64,000 nt of DNA from Flavobacterium cellulosilyticum (GTDB taxonomy: Bacteria; Bacteroidota; Bacteroidia; Flavobacteriales; Flavobacteriaceae): positions 108,564 to 172,563 of the forward strand of contig NZ_SMFK01000008.1 in assembly GCF_004349355.1 (NCBI RefSeq). Direction: 5' to 3'. The position numbers and the translations under genes were made by a program. Of the stretch, positions 19,814-30,769 are shown in pieces. Positions within the stretch are counted from its first letter, which is position 1, and every line of letters begins with the position of its first letter. The notes beneath the pieces were generated by a model that did not search any database, was not told where the DNA came from, and saw only the letters and a program-made list of their open reading frames with translations.

Positions 19814-20590
19814 ATGTCAAAACAAAACAATATAAGTATTGTCATTCCATGTTATAATGAAGAAAAAGGCATATCAAATAGTGAATATTCCACTTTTCTT
19901 GACAATAAACCTGATGTTTTTATTTGTTTTGTAAATGATGGATCCACAGATAAAACTCTGGAGGCACTCTCTATTTTAAAGTCAAAATACGTATCACAAA
20001 TTCACATTCTTACATTAGAAAAAAATTCAGGTAAAGCCGAAGCAGTTAGAACTGGCATTACCTTTTGTAATCAAAACTTACAACATCAATATATTGGATA
20101 TTTAGATGCTGATTTAGCCACTACACTTGAAGAATTTGTTGAACTTCGCAATTATTTGCATGATGGAATAGTCTTTAGTTTTGGTTCCAGAATCAGAAAG
20201 ATTGGCTCTCTTATAGAGCGCCAAAATAGTCGCTTTTTAATAGGTCGAGTTGTCGCTACTCTTATTTCAAATATTCTTGACATCAAGGTATATGATACCC
20301 AATGTGGAAGTAAACTTTTTACTAGAGAAATTTCTGAAAAATTATTTAATGAAGAATTCATTTCAAAATGGTTGTTTGATGTAGAAATTTTCTTTCGAAT
20401 GATTCATCTTTTTGGGAAAGAAAAAGCAATAAAAAAAATGTATGAAGTTCCCTTGAAATTATGGGTCGAAAAGGGAGATTCTAAAGTTAAATTTACCTAC
20501 GGTTTTAAACTTTGGTTTGATCTATTTAAAATCCGCAGAAAATACAGAAAATTGCAAAAAATAGTGCTAACTCAAAATCAAAATAAATGA
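19814..20590 (+). CDS. Family 2 glycosyltransferase (dolichyl-phosphate glucosyltransferase-like)
   Basis: 258 residues. GT-A fold signatures are VIPCYNEEKGI (residues about 9-19), FVNDGSTDKT, KNSGKAEAVRTG and the metal-binding YLDADLATT near residue 97, followed by YDTQCGSKLF. The family transfers a sugar from a nucleotide donor to polyprenyl phosphate. The next gene overlaps by 4 bases (ATGA) and encodes an ArnT-like enzyme that could use the lipid-linked sugar, so the two form a natural donor-synthesis/transfer pair. The exact sugar is unknown. Confidence 0.86.
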   Translation: MSKQNNISIVIPCYNEEKGISNSEYSTFLDNKPDVFICFVNDGSTDKTLEALSILKSKYVSQIHILTLEKNSGKAEAVRTGITFCNQNLQHQYIGYLDADLATTLEEFVELRNYLHDGIVFSFGSRIRKIGSLIERQNSRFLIGRVVATLISNILDIKVYDTQCGSKLFTREISEKLFNEEFISKWLFDVEIFFRMIHLFGKEKAIKKMYEVPLKLWVEKGDSKVKFTYGFKLWFDLFKIRRKYRKLQKIVLTQNQNK

Positions 20591-22008
20591 TTTCAGATCA
20601 ACTCAAAAACAACTCCAAGATTCTATCAATATCTGTAATCGTACTTGTTCTCTTTAGATTATTATTGACAATTACAATTCCTTTATTAGACAAAACAGAA
20701 GCACGTTATGCCGAGATTGCTCGAATTATGCAGGAAACGAATCATTGGATTGTATTGCAAATTGATTATGGTGTTCCCTTTTGGGCAAAACCGCCATTAT
20801 CGACTTGGTTATCTGCATCTAGTTTTGAAGTCTTTGGCGTAAACGGATTTGCATCAAGATTCCCTTCTTTCCTGATCAGTATTATACTAATTATAATTGC
20901 TGGAAAAATAGTTAAAAAAGAGGGTGTACCCTTTTATTTACCTGGTTTTATTTTATTGACTATGCCCGAATTTCTGATACATACAGGAGTTGTTTCAACT
21001 GATACTTCACTTGAATTTTGTGTTGTTATCATGATGATTTCCTTTTGGAAAACTATAAAAAGTGACGTAAAAACGTATTGGAATTATCTCTTTTTTATAG
21101 CATTGGGACTTGGATTTCTTGCCAAAGGACCGTTGATAATCGTATTGACTTTTCCTCCATTATTTTTATGGTGTTGCTTGGATTTAAAAAGATTTAAAGA
21201 AGTATTTTCTAAATTTTCCATTATTCCAGGACTAATTTTAACTGCTATAATTGCGATTCCTTGGTATTATTTTGCTGAAAAAGAATCGCCCGGTTTTTTA
21301 GATTATTTTATTGTTGGAGAGCATTATAAACGCTTTGTGGAATCGGGATGGAAAGGGGATTTATATGGCAGTGGTCACTCGCAACCCAAAGGAATGATTT
21401 GGGTTTTCTTGATTGCATTTGCATTACCTTGGATTCAAGTTGTTCTTTATAAGTTATGGAAAATCAAAAAAACCATTCTTAAAAATGATTGGGTTTCTTT
21501 CTTGGTATTATGGGCTTTTTGGACACCACTTTTTTTTACTATTTCCAGCAATATATTACATACCTATATCCTTCCATCAACAATGCCAATCATGTTTTTG
21601 ATGGTGTATTTCTGGGATGATTTCACTCGAAAAAAATTACTGATTCGTATTGCATTAATTTTTCCTATTATTGTATTCTTTGCCTATTTTGGTTTGTTTG
21701 CAACAGGAAAATTGGATTACAAAATGAATACAGACAAATATTTATTAGAAAACTTAAAAGTTACTACTGCCAATAAAGAAATTCCCTTGTATTATTGGAA
21801 AGAGAAAAATTATTCAGGACAATTTTATTCTTATGGCAAAGCGCAAATTATAAAAAACGAAACTGAATTAGATTCCATTTTGAATGCCAACAAAAAAATA
21901 TTTTTTGTAATTCCAACTAAAAAGCAAACAGAAATTGCGAACCAATATCTTGAAAAAATGAAATTAGTCGAAAGCAATTATAAAACTTCAATTTTCGAAT
22001 CTAAATAA
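20587..22008 (+). CDS. ArnT-like family 39 glycosyltransferase (polyprenyl-phosphate sugar dependent)
   Basis: 473 residues, membrane protein with about ten helices and a C-terminal soluble tail. The first periplasmic loop has LLDKTEARYAEIARIMQET (acidic catalytic region of GT39/ArnT enzymes) and PFWAKPPLSTWL, both family hallmarks. It is expected to move a sugar from an undecaprenyl carrier onto lipid A, protein or another surface acceptor. It overlaps the GT2 gene by 4 bases. Acceptor and sugar cannot be deduced. Confidence 0.86.
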   Translation: MISDQLKNNSKILSISVIVLVLFRLLLTITIPLLDKTEARYAEIARIMQETNHWIVLQIDYGVPFWAKPPLSTWLSASSFEVFGVNGFASRFPSFLISIILIIIAGKIVKKEGVPFYLPGFILLTMPEFLIHTGVVSTDTSLEFCVVIMMISFWKTIKSDVKTYWNYLFFIALGLGFLAKGPLIIVLTFPPLFLWCCLDLKRFKEVFSKFSIIPGLILTAIIAIPWYYFAEKESPGFLDYFIVGEHYKRFVESGWKGDLYGSGHSQPKGMIWVFLIAFALPWIQVVLYKLWKIKKTILKNDWVSFLVLWAFWTPLFFTISSNILHTYILPSTMPIMFLMVYFWDDFTRKKLLIRIALIFPIIVFFAYFGLFATGKLDYKMNTDKYLLENLKVTTANKEIPLYYWKEKNYSGQFYSYGKAQIIKNETELDSILNANKKIFFVIPTKKQTEIANQYLEKMKLVESNYKTSIFESK

Positions 22009-22025
22009 AGAATATTCCCCAATTA

Positions 22026-22715
22026 ATGAAAATACTATCTAACAAAAACAACCTACAAATTCTACACGAAGACAACCATCTTATTGTGGTTAACAAACGT
22101 GTTGGAGATATTGTACAAGGTGACAAAACGGGCGACAAGCCGTTATCTGAAGTTGTAAAAGAATATATAAAAGAGAAGTACAACAAACCTGGTGAAGTAT
22201 TTCTGGGAGTCGTCCATCGATTAGATCGTCCTACAACTGGAATTGTTGTTTTTGCCAGAACCAGCAAAGCTTTGACACGAATGAATGAATTGTTTAGTAA
22301 TCGTGAAACGCAGAAAACTTATTGGGCAGTCGTAAAAAACAAACCTGAAAAAGCAGAAGATAAACTCGTTCATTATCTGAAAAGAAACGAAAAAAACAAC
22401 TCTTCAAAAGCGCATTTAAAAGAAGTGCCTGATAGCAAACTAGCCAGTTTAGATTATAAAATAATCAAAGAATTAAACAATTATTTTGCTTTAGAAATTA
22501 ATTTACACACTGGAAGGCATCATCAAATTCGAGCACAACTTTCGGCAATTGGATCACCCATAAAAGGGGATTTGAAATATGGTTTTGACCGTAGTAATCC
22601 TGATGGAGGCATTCATCTTCATGCTCGAAAGCTCGTTTTTGCTCATCCAGTTACAAAAGAAAACCTAATTATTGTTGCTCCAGTTCCAAATGAGGTAATT
22701 TGGGATGCCGTTTAA
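22026..22715 (+). CDS. RluA-family pseudouridine synthase
   Basis: 229 residues. The catalytic motif HRLDRPTTGIVVFART has the Asp at residue 67, and the second half contains LHTGRHHQIRAQLSAIG and IHLHARKLVFAHPV, as in RluA/RluD enzymes. There is no N-terminal S4 domain, so it is the short type. It isomerises uridine in rRNA or tRNA; the site cannot be inferred. It begins 17 bases after the GT39 stop, so read-through from that operon is likely. Confidence 0.92.
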   Translation: MKILSNKNNLQILHEDNHLIVVNKRVGDIVQGDKTGDKPLSEVVKEYIKEKYNKPGEVFLGVVHRLDRPTTGIVVFARTSKALTRMNELFSNRETQKTYWAVVKNKPEKAEDKLVHYLKRNEKNNSSKAHLKEVPDSKLASLDYKIIKELNNYFALEINLHTGRHHQIRAQLSAIGSPIKGDLKYGFDRSNPDGGIHLHARKLVFAHPVTKENLIIVAPVPNEVIWDAV

Positions 22716-22758
22716 TTTGAAAAAAATGTATCTTTAGAACTTATTTTAGTTTTAAATT

Positions 22759-24087
22759 ATGGAATTCAAATCGAATATTAATTACCGAAAAGAAACTCTA
22801 ATAAAGTTGTTGAATGCTATAATAATACATGAAAATGATATTATTCAAGCTTTATATGATGATTTCAAGAAACCGGCTTTTGAAGCTATACTTACAGAAA
22901 CCAGTTATGTGATTTCTGAATTAAAAGACACCATCAAAAATTTGAAAAATTGGTCCAAGGAGAGAAAAATTTTTCCTTCTTTATTGAATTTTCCTTCGAG
23001 TGATTATATTTTTAAAGAACCTTACGGTAAAGTTTTGATTATTTCGCCTTGGAATTATCCATTTCAATTGGCACTTTGTCCATTAATATCAGCAGTTGCG
23101 GCTGGAAACCAAGTTGTACTCAAACCATCGGAACTCACCCCAAAAACATCCGAAATTATTACCTTAATTATCAGTAAAGTTTTCAATAAAGAACATGTTG
23201 ATGTAATTGAGGGAGGAATCGACGTTTCTCAAAAATTGCTTGCCGAACGATGGGATTACATCTTTTTCACAGGAAGTGTCGCCGTTGGTAAAATAGTAGC
23301 TATGGCTGCTGCCAAAAATTTGACACCAGTTACACTCGAACTTGGAGGGAAGAATCCATGTATTATTGATGAAACTGCTAATTTGAAACTGGCTGCAAAA
23401 AGAATTGTGTGGGGAAAATTTATCAATGCTGGACAAACCTGTATCGCTCCTGATTATATCTTGATTCAACAGGATATGAAACCCTATTTTGTAAACTATT
23501 TAAAAGAAGAAATTACCAAGGCGTATGGAGAAAACCCCAGTGAGTCTCCTGATTTTGCAAGAATAGTAAATCCTAAAAACTGGAATCGATTGGTCAATAT
23601 GATGGATCCAAATAAAGTGATTTTTGGCGGACAAACTGATCTGGAAAAACGCTACATATCCCCTACCCTTATTGAAGAATCTTCGGTTGACAGTTTAATT
23701 ATGAAAGAGGAGATTTTTGGACCATTGTTACCCATTATTACCTATAAAAACGAATCAGAAATAGAGGTCATACTATCTAATTACGAAAAACCGCTGGCTT
23801 TGTATGTCTTTACAGAAAACCATAATTTTTATAATAAGATAATTCAAAAATATTCGTTTGGTGGCGGTTGTATCAATGATACCTTAGTTCAATTTTCGAA
23901 TAAAAGGTTGCCCTTTGGAGGCGTTGGTCATAGTGGAATTGGTTCATATCATGGTAGTTTAAGTTTTGATGTATTTTCGCACAAAAAAAGCATTGTTAAA
24001 AAGGGAAATTGGCTAGATTTGCATTTCAGATATGCTCCTTATAAAGACAAATTACCAATTATTAAAAAAGTATTGAAATGGTTTTAA
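22759..24087 (+). CDS. Aldehyde dehydrogenase family protein (class 3-like)
   Basis: 442 residues, the short length typical of ALDH3/coniferyl-type aldehyde dehydrogenases. Catalytic residues are visible: Glu194 in TLELGGKNPCI and Cys228 in NAGQTCIAPDYIL, with ISPWNYPF in the cofactor-binding region and LPFGGVGHSGIGSYHG near the C-terminus. It oxidises aldehydes, probably fatty or aromatic, with NAD(P). The downstream nitroreductase gene overlaps it by 10 bases, so the two are translationally coupled and may act on related substrates or redox stress. Confidence 0.92.
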   Translation: MEFKSNINYRKETLIKLLNAIIIHENDIIQALYDDFKKPAFEAILTETSYVISELKDTIKNLKNWSKERKIFPSLLNFPSSDYIFKEPYGKVLIISPWNYPFQLALCPLISAVAAGNQVVLKPSELTPKTSEIITLIISKVFNKEHVDVIEGGIDVSQKLLAERWDYIFFTGSVAVGKIVAMAAAKNLTPVTLELGGKNPCIIDETANLKLAAKRIVWGKFINAGQTCIAPDYILIQQDMKPYFVNYLKEEITKAYGENPSESPDFARIVNPKNWNRLVNMMDPNKVIFGGQTDLEKRYISPTLIEESSVDSLIMKEEIFGPLLPIITYKNESEIEVILSNYEKPLALYVFTENHNFYNKIIQKYSFGGGCINDTLVQFSNKRLPFGGVGHSGIGSYHGSLSFDVFSHKKSIVKKGNWLDLHFRYAPYKDKLPIIKKVLKWF

Positions 24088-24815
24088 CCAATGAAAAAAC
24101 GGTAAGTGAAGCAATAGAGTATCGCCGTTCCGTAAGAGTTTTCAGCACAGAACCAATTGAGGACCAAAAAGTAAAAGAATGCATCCGCTTGGCTACTTTA
24201 GCAGCAAGTAGCAGCAACATGCAACTTTGGGAATTTTATCATATCGTTTCACCAGAAGTGCTTAGTCAACTCACGAATGCAAGTTTTAATCAAGGTGCAG
24301 CAAAAACTGCACAACAAATGGTTGTTATTATCGCTAGAAAGGATTTATGGAAAAAAAGAGCCCAATCGAATATTGATTTTCTTAGATCCCAATATGGAAC
24401 AAAACCACAAACGGACTATTCGAAAAGGGAAAAATTCGCTTTGAATTATTACCAAAATATTGTTCCTAGTATTTATGCAGATTTTTTGGGAATTGCAGGT
24501 AGAATAAAATATCTAGCTTCAAAAATTGTTGGAATATTCAGACCTATTTATAGAGAAGCAAGACAAAGTGATATGCGAATTGTAGCGCATAAAAGTGCTG
24601 GATTGGCAGCACAAAATTTCATGATGAGTATGGCAGCCATAAATTATGATACTTGTCCAATGGAAGGTTTTGATTCCCTAAGAGTTAAAAAAGTACTGAA
24701 TTTACCAAGATCATCCGAAATAAATATGATAATCGCCTGTGGTCTTCGAGAAGAAAATGGCATTTATGGAAAACGTTTCAGAGTACCATTCGAAGAAGTG
24801 TATTTTAAAAAATAA
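24078..24815 (+). CDS. Nitroreductase family protein (FMN-dependent)
   Basis: 245 residues. The start EAIEYRRSVRVFSTEPI holds the RRSxRxF FMN-phosphate motif. AALAASSSNMQLW-like sequence follows (TLAASSSNMQLWEFY), and the C-terminal part has AAQNFMMSMAAINYDTCPMEGFD and IACGLREENGIYG. A region at about 100-150 is longer than in the smallest members. It reduces nitro compounds or quinones with NAD(P)H. The overlap with the aldehyde dehydrogenase gene and the close downstream membrane protein gene suggest one operon. Confidence 0.88.
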   Translation: MVLTNEKTVSEAIEYRRSVRVFSTEPIEDQKVKECIRLATLAASSSNMQLWEFYHIVSPEVLSQLTNASFNQGAAKTAQQMVVIIARKDLWKKRAQSNIDFLRSQYGTKPQTDYSKREKFALNYYQNIVPSIYADFLGIAGRIKYLASKIVGIFRPIYREARQSDMRIVAHKSAGLAAQNFMMSMAAINYDTCPMEGFDSLRVKKVLNLPRSSEINMIIACGLREENGIYGKRFRVPFEEVYFKK

Positions 24816-24840
24816 AATTATAAAACATCAAATCAATAAA

Positions 24841-25614
24841 ATGAAATCAATACAAGACAGAATAGAAGAAATACAAAAAAATGGATACCAACTGGATTTC
24901 GGAACGGTTTTCGAAAATGCATTCGAAAATTATAAAAAAATTGCCTTATATGCAGGTTTAATGCTTTTGGTTTCTACCTTTTTAATTTCAATTATTCTAC
25001 TAACGGGGGTAATCGCATATATTGGAATTGAAAACTTAGAAGCTTTTGGAGAAACATTAAAACGGTATTCAACAATTAAAATATTGCCATTAGAAATTGC
25101 CTTACCTTTACATATTGGTTTAATTTTGTTTTCAGGATTGATAAATCCATTTATGGCAGGTTTTTTTAAAATGGCTGATTGTGGTCAAAAAGACGAGGAA
25201 TTTCATGTTTCAACAATGTTTACTTACTATAGGTCTCCCTATTTTTTAAGTATTTTTGTAGCAATTGTACTTACCACTTTCATCAGTACAGGTTCTTCAT
25301 TGTTTTTCAATTATGTAGGATTTGAAATATTAGGTTCACTACTTTCAATAGTAATTTCATTTTTAATATATTTCACCATACCATTAATTGTATTTGGAAA
25401 AATGAATGCTACTGAGGCAATAAAATCAAGTGTTATCATTGTTTTAAAACAGCCATTACTAATTGTAGGATTAATAATTGTTGCAGGATTCGCTTCAATA
25501 GTAGGTTTAATAGGGCTTTGTATCGGAATTTTTTTTACAATCCCTTTTATATATTCAATGAGTTATACCCTTTATTTCTCAATAATTGGGAATGAAAACG
25601 ATGCTAAAATGTAA
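24841..25614 (+). CDS. Polytopic membrane protein of unknown function
   Basis: 257 residues from the ATG at 24841; an open extension to 24739 overlaps the nitroreductase and is unlikely to be translated. After a soluble N-terminus (residues 1-35) there are about six hydrophobic segments (near 37-65, 93-115, 140-165, 170-195, 213-235 and 230-255). Similar Bacteroidota proteins are often mislabelled as carotene monooxygenases. I see no catalytic motif. It is 25 bases downstream of the nitroreductase gene. Confidence 0.75.
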   Translation: MKSIQDRIEEIQKNGYQLDFGTVFENAFENYKKIALYAGLMLLVSTFLISIILLTGVIAYIGIENLEAFGETLKRYSTIKILPLEIALPLHIGLILFSGLINPFMAGFFKMADCGQKDEEFHVSTMFTYYRSPYFLSIFVAIVLTTFISTGSSLFFNYVGFEILGSLLSIVISFLIYFTIPLIVFGKMNATEAIKSSVIIVLKQPLLIVGLIIVAGFASIVGLIGLCIGIFFTIPFIYSMSYTLYFSIIGNENDAKM

Positions 25615-25749
25615 GAAACGTTTTTAGTTATAGGATTTCAAATAGTTTATTAGTTTGTTTTTATCTAAAACGCACTAAAAAATTACTATTTTTACATCCA
25701 ACTGATAAGATCCCAAATCTAATCTTAAACTTTACCTAAAACGTTCTCA

Positions 25750-28700
25750 ATGCCCTGTAATTTATTATCAACTTATATTTATATATCAAATAATTCCTGT
25801 TTTTTTAATGATAATGTGATTTACAATATTTCTATTGCAAAATTTAAATTATTTTTAACTACTAATCTATTTGATGTTATTTCACCCATTTTAATTTTTT
25901 TGGCTTTTATAGTAATATATAAGTTTTTGGGAATTAAAGCTCATATCGATAAAAAATATATTGAGAACCTTCCTAAAGAAGATTCAAGAAACAAGGAAAA
26001 CCAGCTTTATCTATTGTACTTGGGAATACTAATTCCAGTACTTGAGCTTTTCTTTGAACTATTTAAAGTGAGATCCAAAAGTTTAATAATACCCAATATT
26101 AGTATAGGAGCTTTTTTCTTGATCTTGTATTTTATAAGTAAAAAATCATCTTTTGTATTTCAGAATTTACAGCACATTTTTAAGTTTATTTATATACTTA
26201 CATTTTGTTTAATTTGTCGAAATATAATTTACACCCCTGTTGATATAATTCCAATCATTGCATTCCTAATTTGGTTTTTCTTTTCCTATGACATCCTAAA
26301 ACCTTTAAAATTATATTGGTTTTTCGTTTCCTCGGTCCCTATTTATATTAGTATACTAATTGTTTTTGATATAATTCCTTTAAAATCAACAACTACTTTA
26401 TTAGATTTTTTTTTAATTATACAAATAATCAATTATATCCGTCATAAATCACTTTTAAACATTAAAGAAAAATTCAAATTTACTAATGTAATTATAAACA
26501 AAGGAAGCACACTAACAATTGCAACAAATACAATTGGTGAAGTTACTTTTTGTAGTGAAACAATAACTTCAATTTTAGGATATTCTCCTGAAGAAATTAT
26601 GGGAATGGATTTTTGGAAACTAACAGACGACGATCAATTTAATATCGAAAAATACCAAGAATGTTATACAGATGAAATTCCATACGTTAGAAAATTGAAG
26701 TGCAAAAACGGCGAATTCAAATACATACAATGGAAAAATAAAAAACATAATGAGAATCTAATAATTGCAATAGGAAATGATATTACTAAAGAAATAAACC
26801 ATCAATTTCAATATCAGAATTTAGTGCAAAATGCAACTGATATTATTTTTGAAGTTGATGTATATGGAAATTTCACTTTTATAAATGCATTTACAATTAA
26901 GACTCTAGGCTATTCTTTTGATGAAGCTTGCAATAGTAATTATTTAGATTTTATACGAAAAGATCACACAAAAAATATCAAGGATTTCTTTCATAATCTA
27001 CCAAAAAATAATTGTGATTATTCGACTATCGAAATTCCTCTAATTAAAAAAAATGGAGAGGAAATCTGGATTTCTCAAAAAGTGATCATTCAGAGAAATG
27101 AATTGGGAAGAATAATAGGGTTTTCTGGAATTGCAAGAGATATTACTAAGTTTAAAGACATTGAATCCGAAAATCAAAAACGTCAGCAAAAAATAGAAAA
27201 ATACAACCAAGCCATTAAAATTTTATCAACTACAAATTTCAGTAATTATAAAAATTTTGGGGAGATATCAAAAATTATAATTAAAACAGCTGCAATAACT
27301 ACTGAATGCAACAGGGTTAGTTATTGGAAATATAAAGAGGATGCAATCACTCGCAAAAAACTGTATAAATTAGATACAAATGAATATGGGAAAAAAGTTG
27401 TTTTAACTAGTGATAAATATCCAATATATTTTGAATCAATTAAGACTAAAACACAAATTTGTGCAATAGATGCTTTCGATAAATGGGAAGTGTCAGAATT
27501 CAAAAAATATTTTAGTAATAAAGACATAAAGTCAATTCTAGATATACCAATATTTACAAATGGAAATTTAGTTGGAACGTTAAGTTTTGAATCAACCAAG
27601 TTTCAAAGAAATTGGGATAATGAAGACATTACTTTTGCAAGAACCATTTCAGATATTATTTCATTAGCCATTTTATCTGAACGAAGAAATGAAGTTGAGA
27701 AAAAACTCGAATATAAAAGTGAACTTTTATCTGCGATGGCGCAGTGTACTGAAAAATTTCTGTCGAGTAAAAGTATCGAAGAAATGTTTGTTGCTACTTA
27801 TGAAATAATGGGTAAAGCAACAAAGGCGGATCACCTTTTTTACTATGAATTAGATTTTGAAACTAAATTATTCAGCCAAAAATTCAAATGGACTAAAGAA
27901 GGGATTCCAATTCAAACAACAAAAACACAATCTTTTACTTATGATAATCTTAAAGAAATAATATCCAATGCTGAAATCAAAAAGTATTTCAAAGGCATTA
28001 CTCGAAAACTAAACGATTCTTATTTTAAAAAATTATTGTTGGACAATACTATTCAATCTATCCTAATTTTACCCATTTATGTAAATAATAAATTTTCAGG
28101 TTTTATTGGTTTTGATGATTGCTTTAGAGAAAAAATTTGGTCTAAAGATGAAATTTACATTTTGCAAATGCTTGCCAATAATATTACCTCGGCCTTGGAA
28201 AAAAATAGAAATGAATCTATTTTATTTGAAAGCCAAGAAAAATTTCGATTATTAACAGACAACATACCTGGCACAGTGTATTTGTCAAATAATGACGCAA
28301 ATTGGAGCAAGATTTATATTAATGATGAAATTGAAAAACTTACAGGGTATAATAAATCTGATTTTTTAGAAAACAGAATAAATTATATTGATTTAGTACA
28401 TCCTGAAGATTTTGAATACGTTCAAAGCATTGGTAAAAAGGTAGTTGAGGAAAATATTAAAATGCAAATCACCTACAGAATCATTCATAAAAATGGTCAT
28501 ATCGTTTGGGTAGAAGAATATGGAGACAGTATCAAAAAAAACAATATAATTAGTTATGTAGGCGGAATATTTTTTGACATTACAAAGAAAAAGGAAGCTG
28601 AATATGCATTAATCGCAAAAGAAATAGCCGAAGCCGCCAATAAAGCTAAATCAGAATTTCTTGCCAATATGAGCCATGAAATAAGAACACCATTAAATGG

Positions 28701-29793
28701 AATAATTGGTTTTACTGACTTACTGATGAAAACCAATCTTGACAAGGTACAAGAAAAACACATGATTACTGTAAATCAATCAGCGCTAACCTTGTTAGAT
28801 ATTATAAATAACATCCTTGATTTTTCAAAAATTGAAGCTGGAAAAATTGAATTATTTATAGAAAAATGTGACATTAACGAATTATTAAATCAAACAATTG
28901 ATTTAATCTCCTATGAATCCAAACGGAAAAACTTAAATTTAGAACTTGAAGTAACATCCCATGTTCCAAAATATCTTTGGGTAGATATTGTTCGCCTAAA
29001 ACAAATACTGATAAATCTGCTATCAAATGCGGTGAAATTTACCTACAAGGGTAGCGTCAAATTAATCGTTTCTATCCCAGAACAAACCGTTAATTCGAAT
29101 GCCAAAATTCGTTTTTCTGTAATTGATTCTGGGATTGGAATACTTGAGAAAAATCGAAATAAAATTTTTAATGCTTTTACACAAGAGGACAATTCAACGA
29201 CACGAAAATTTGGAGGTACTGGTTTAGGTTTAAGTATCTCAAATCAATTATTGGGATTAATGAATAGTAGGCTTTGCCTAGAAAGCAAAATAGACGTTGG
29301 AAGTTCATTTTATTTCGATTTGGATTTTCAAAACAGTAATCAAATAAATGAGGATAAGGTAAAATTTGAAATTCCATTAGATATTAATATTGAAAATAAA
29401 ACTAGACCGATTGAACGCTATAAAAATTTGAGAGTTTTAATTGCTGAGGATAACAAAATCAATATGATATTATTGAAAACCATCATAAAAAACATATTTA
29501 GTGATGCAATAATTTTTGAAGTTTTTAATGGTAAAGATGCATTTGATCAATTCGAATCTATAAATCCCGATATTATTTTTATGGATATCCAAATGCCGAT
29601 AATGAATGGTTATGAAGCTACAAAAGCTATCCGAAATACAATTTTAGGAAAAAAAACCCCAATAATTGCAGTTACAGCAGGAACTGAAAAAGAAGAAAAA
29701 GATAATTGTCTTAGCGCAGGAATGAATGATTATATTTCAAAACCTATTATAAAAGGATTAATAGAAAAATCTATTTACAAATGGATAAACTAA
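25750..29793 (+). CDS. Hybrid sensor histidine kinase/response regulator
   Basis: 1347 residues. The N-terminal 230 residues hold about seven hydrophobic segments. Then come PAS domains at about 250-345 and 355-475, GAF-like domains at about 490-640 and 655-820, and a third PAS at about 830-950. The kinase core follows: HisKA with His976 in [15 protein letters not shown], and HATPase with [12 protein letters not shown] and [14 protein letters not shown]-terminal receiver domain has the phospho-acceptor Asp1279 in [14 protein letters not shown]. No separate response regulator or output gene adjoins it, so its target is unknown. Several signal inputs seem to be integrated. Confidence 0.92.
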   Translation: MPCNLLSTYIYISNNSCFFNDNVIYNISIAKFKLFLTTNLFDVISPILIFLAFIVIYKFLGIKAHIDKKYIENLPKEDSRNKENQLYLLYLGILIPVLELFFELFKVRSKSLIIPNISIGAFFLILYFISKKSSFVFQNLQHIFKFIYILTFCLICRNIIYTPVDIIPIIAFLIWFFFSYDILKPLKLYWFFVSSVPIYISILIVFDIIPLKSTTTLLDFFLIIQIINYIRHKSLLNIKEKFKFTNVIINKGSTLTIATNTIGEVTFCSETITSILGYSPEEIMGMDFWKLTDDDQFNIEKYQECYTDEIPYVRKLKCKNGEFKYIQWKNKKHNENLIIAIGNDITKEINHQFQYQNLVQNATDIIFEVDVYGNFTFINAFTIKTLGYSFDEACNSNYLDFIRKDHTKNIKDFFHNLPKNNCDYSTIEIPLIKKNGEEIWISQKVIIQRNELGRIIGFSGIARDITKFKDIESENQKRQQKIEKYNQAIKILSTTNFSNYKNFGEISKIIIKTAAITTECNRVSYWKYKEDAITRKKLYKLDTNEYGKKVVLTSDKYPIYFESIKTKTQICAIDAFDKWEVSEFKKYFSNKDIKSILDIPIFTNGNLVGTLSFESTKFQRNWDNEDITFARTISDIISLAILSERRNEVEKKLEYKSELLSAMAQCTEKFLSSKSIEEMFVATYEIMGKATKADHLFYYELDFETKLFSQKFKWTKEGIPIQTTKTQSFTYDNLKEIISNAEIKKYFKGITRKLNDSYFKKLLLDNTIQSILILPIYVNNKFSGFIGFDDCFREKIWSKDEIYILQMLANNITSALEKNRNESILFESQEKFRLLTDNIPGTVYLSNNDANWSKIYINDEIEKLTGYNKSDFLENRINYIDLVHPEDFEYVQSIGKKVVEENIKMQITYRIIHKNGHIVWVEEYGDSIKKNNIISYVGGIFFDITKKKEAEYALIAKEIAEAANKAKSEFLANMSHEIRTPLNGIIGFTDLLMKTNLDKVQEKHMITVNQSALTLLDIINNILDFSKIEAGKIELFIEKCDINELLNQTIDLISYESKRKNLNLELEVTSHVPKYLWVDIVRLKQILINLLSNAVKFTYKGSVKLIVSIPEQTVNSNAKIRFSVIDSGIGILEKNRNKIFNAFTQEDNSTTRKFGGTGLGLSISNQLLGLMNSRLCLESKIDVGSSFYFDLDFQNSNQINEDKVKFEIPLDINIENKTRPIERYKNLRVLIAEDNKINMILLKTIIKNIFSDAIIFEVFNGKDAFDQFESINPDIIFMDIQMPIMNGYEATKAIRNTILGKKTPIIAVTAGTEKEEKDNCLSAGMNDYISKPIIKGLIEKSIYKWIN

Positions 29794-29809
29794 ATTTTGA
29801 TAATTATTG

Positions 29810-29817
29810 TAATTTTG
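29810..29817 (+). promoter_or_regulatory. -7 element (TAATTTTG) for the metallopeptidase gene
   Basis: A perfect match to the Bacteroidota -7 box TAnnTTTG, 35 bases before the ATG at 29852. No TTG is seen at the right distance upstream, so the promoter call is incomplete. Confidence 0.35.
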
Positions 29818-29851
29818 TATATTCGTAATTAAGTCAATAAAAAGCAAATAT

Positions 29852-30709
29852 ATGAAATGGAAAGGCAGAAGACAAAGTGATAATGTAGATGATAGACGAG
29901 GAATCTCAGGAGGAAAAGCCGTAATTGGTGGTGGAGTAATTGGAATTATTATTTTATTAGTCAATATATTTGGCGGTGATAATGCAAAACAGCTTAGCCC
30001 AATTTTAGAACAGCTAAGTCAACAGCAATCAGCCCCAACTGAATCAAGAGCTTTAACTCCTGCAGAAGTTACAGAAGGTGAATTTGTTAAAACACTCCTA
30101 GCCGATAATGAAGATATTTGGAATCAAATTTTTAAAGAAAACAATTTAACTTTTGAATCTCCGAGATTAGTATTATTTAGTGGTCAAGTACAAACTGCTT
30201 GTGGTGGTGCAAGTTCAGCCTCAGGTCCTTTTTATTGTCCTAGTGATAAAATCATTTATATGGATATGAATTTCTTCGAAGAACTTAGAACAAAGTTTGG
30301 TGCAAAAGGAGGTGATTTTGCAGTTGCCTATGTTTTGGCACATGAGTTCGGTCATCACATTCAAACCCTACTTGGAACGTCATCTAAAATGCGTGAAATG
30401 CAAGAAGGTCAGAGTGAAAAAGTAAAAAACAGACTCTCTGTAGCTTTAGAATTACAAGCCGATTTCTATGCAGGACTTTGGACACACTATAACGAAAAAC
30501 AAAATGCAATGCTCGAACCAGGAGACATTGAAGAAGCTTTGAGCGCTGCAAATGCTGTAGGTGATGACGCCATTCAAAAAAAGATGCAAGGGCAAGTGGT
30601 TCCTGATTCTTTCACTCATGGAACTTCTGAACAAAGAAAGTATTGGTTTAATCGCGGTTTTAAATCTGGAGATATTAAAAAAGGAGACACTTTTGCAGAA
30701 TTACAATAA
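29852..30709 (+). CDS. Neutral zinc metallopeptidase (YpfJ family)
   Basis: 285 residues. It starts MKWKGRRQSDNVDDRRG, the usual N-terminus of the YpfJ/KPN_02809 family, followed by one transmembrane helix (about residues 25-45). The zinc motif HEFGHHIQ starts at residue 164. A CGGASSASGPFYCPSD segment and LELQADFYAGLW, which supplies further conserved acidic residues, complete the family pattern. The protein is likely anchored in the inner membrane with its catalytic domain in the periplasm. The substrate is unknown. Confidence 0.92.
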   Translation: MKWKGRRQSDNVDDRRGISGGKAVIGGGVIGIIILLVNIFGGDNAKQLSPILEQLSQQQSAPTESRALTPAEVTEGEFVKTLLADNEDIWNQIFKENNLTFESPRLVLFSGQVQTACGGASSASGPFYCPSDKIIYMDMNFFEELRTKFGAKGGDFAVAYVLAHEFGHHIQTLLGTSSKMREMQEGQSEKVKNRLSVALELQADFYAGLWTHYNEKQNAMLEPGDIEEALSAANAVGDDAIQKKMQGQVVPDSFTHGTSEQRKYWFNRGFKSGDIKKGDTFAELQ

Positions 30710-30769
30710 CTAGGAATAAAATTTCTTTTTTAAAATTTACTATACTATAAAACGACTATAAATTATCGA

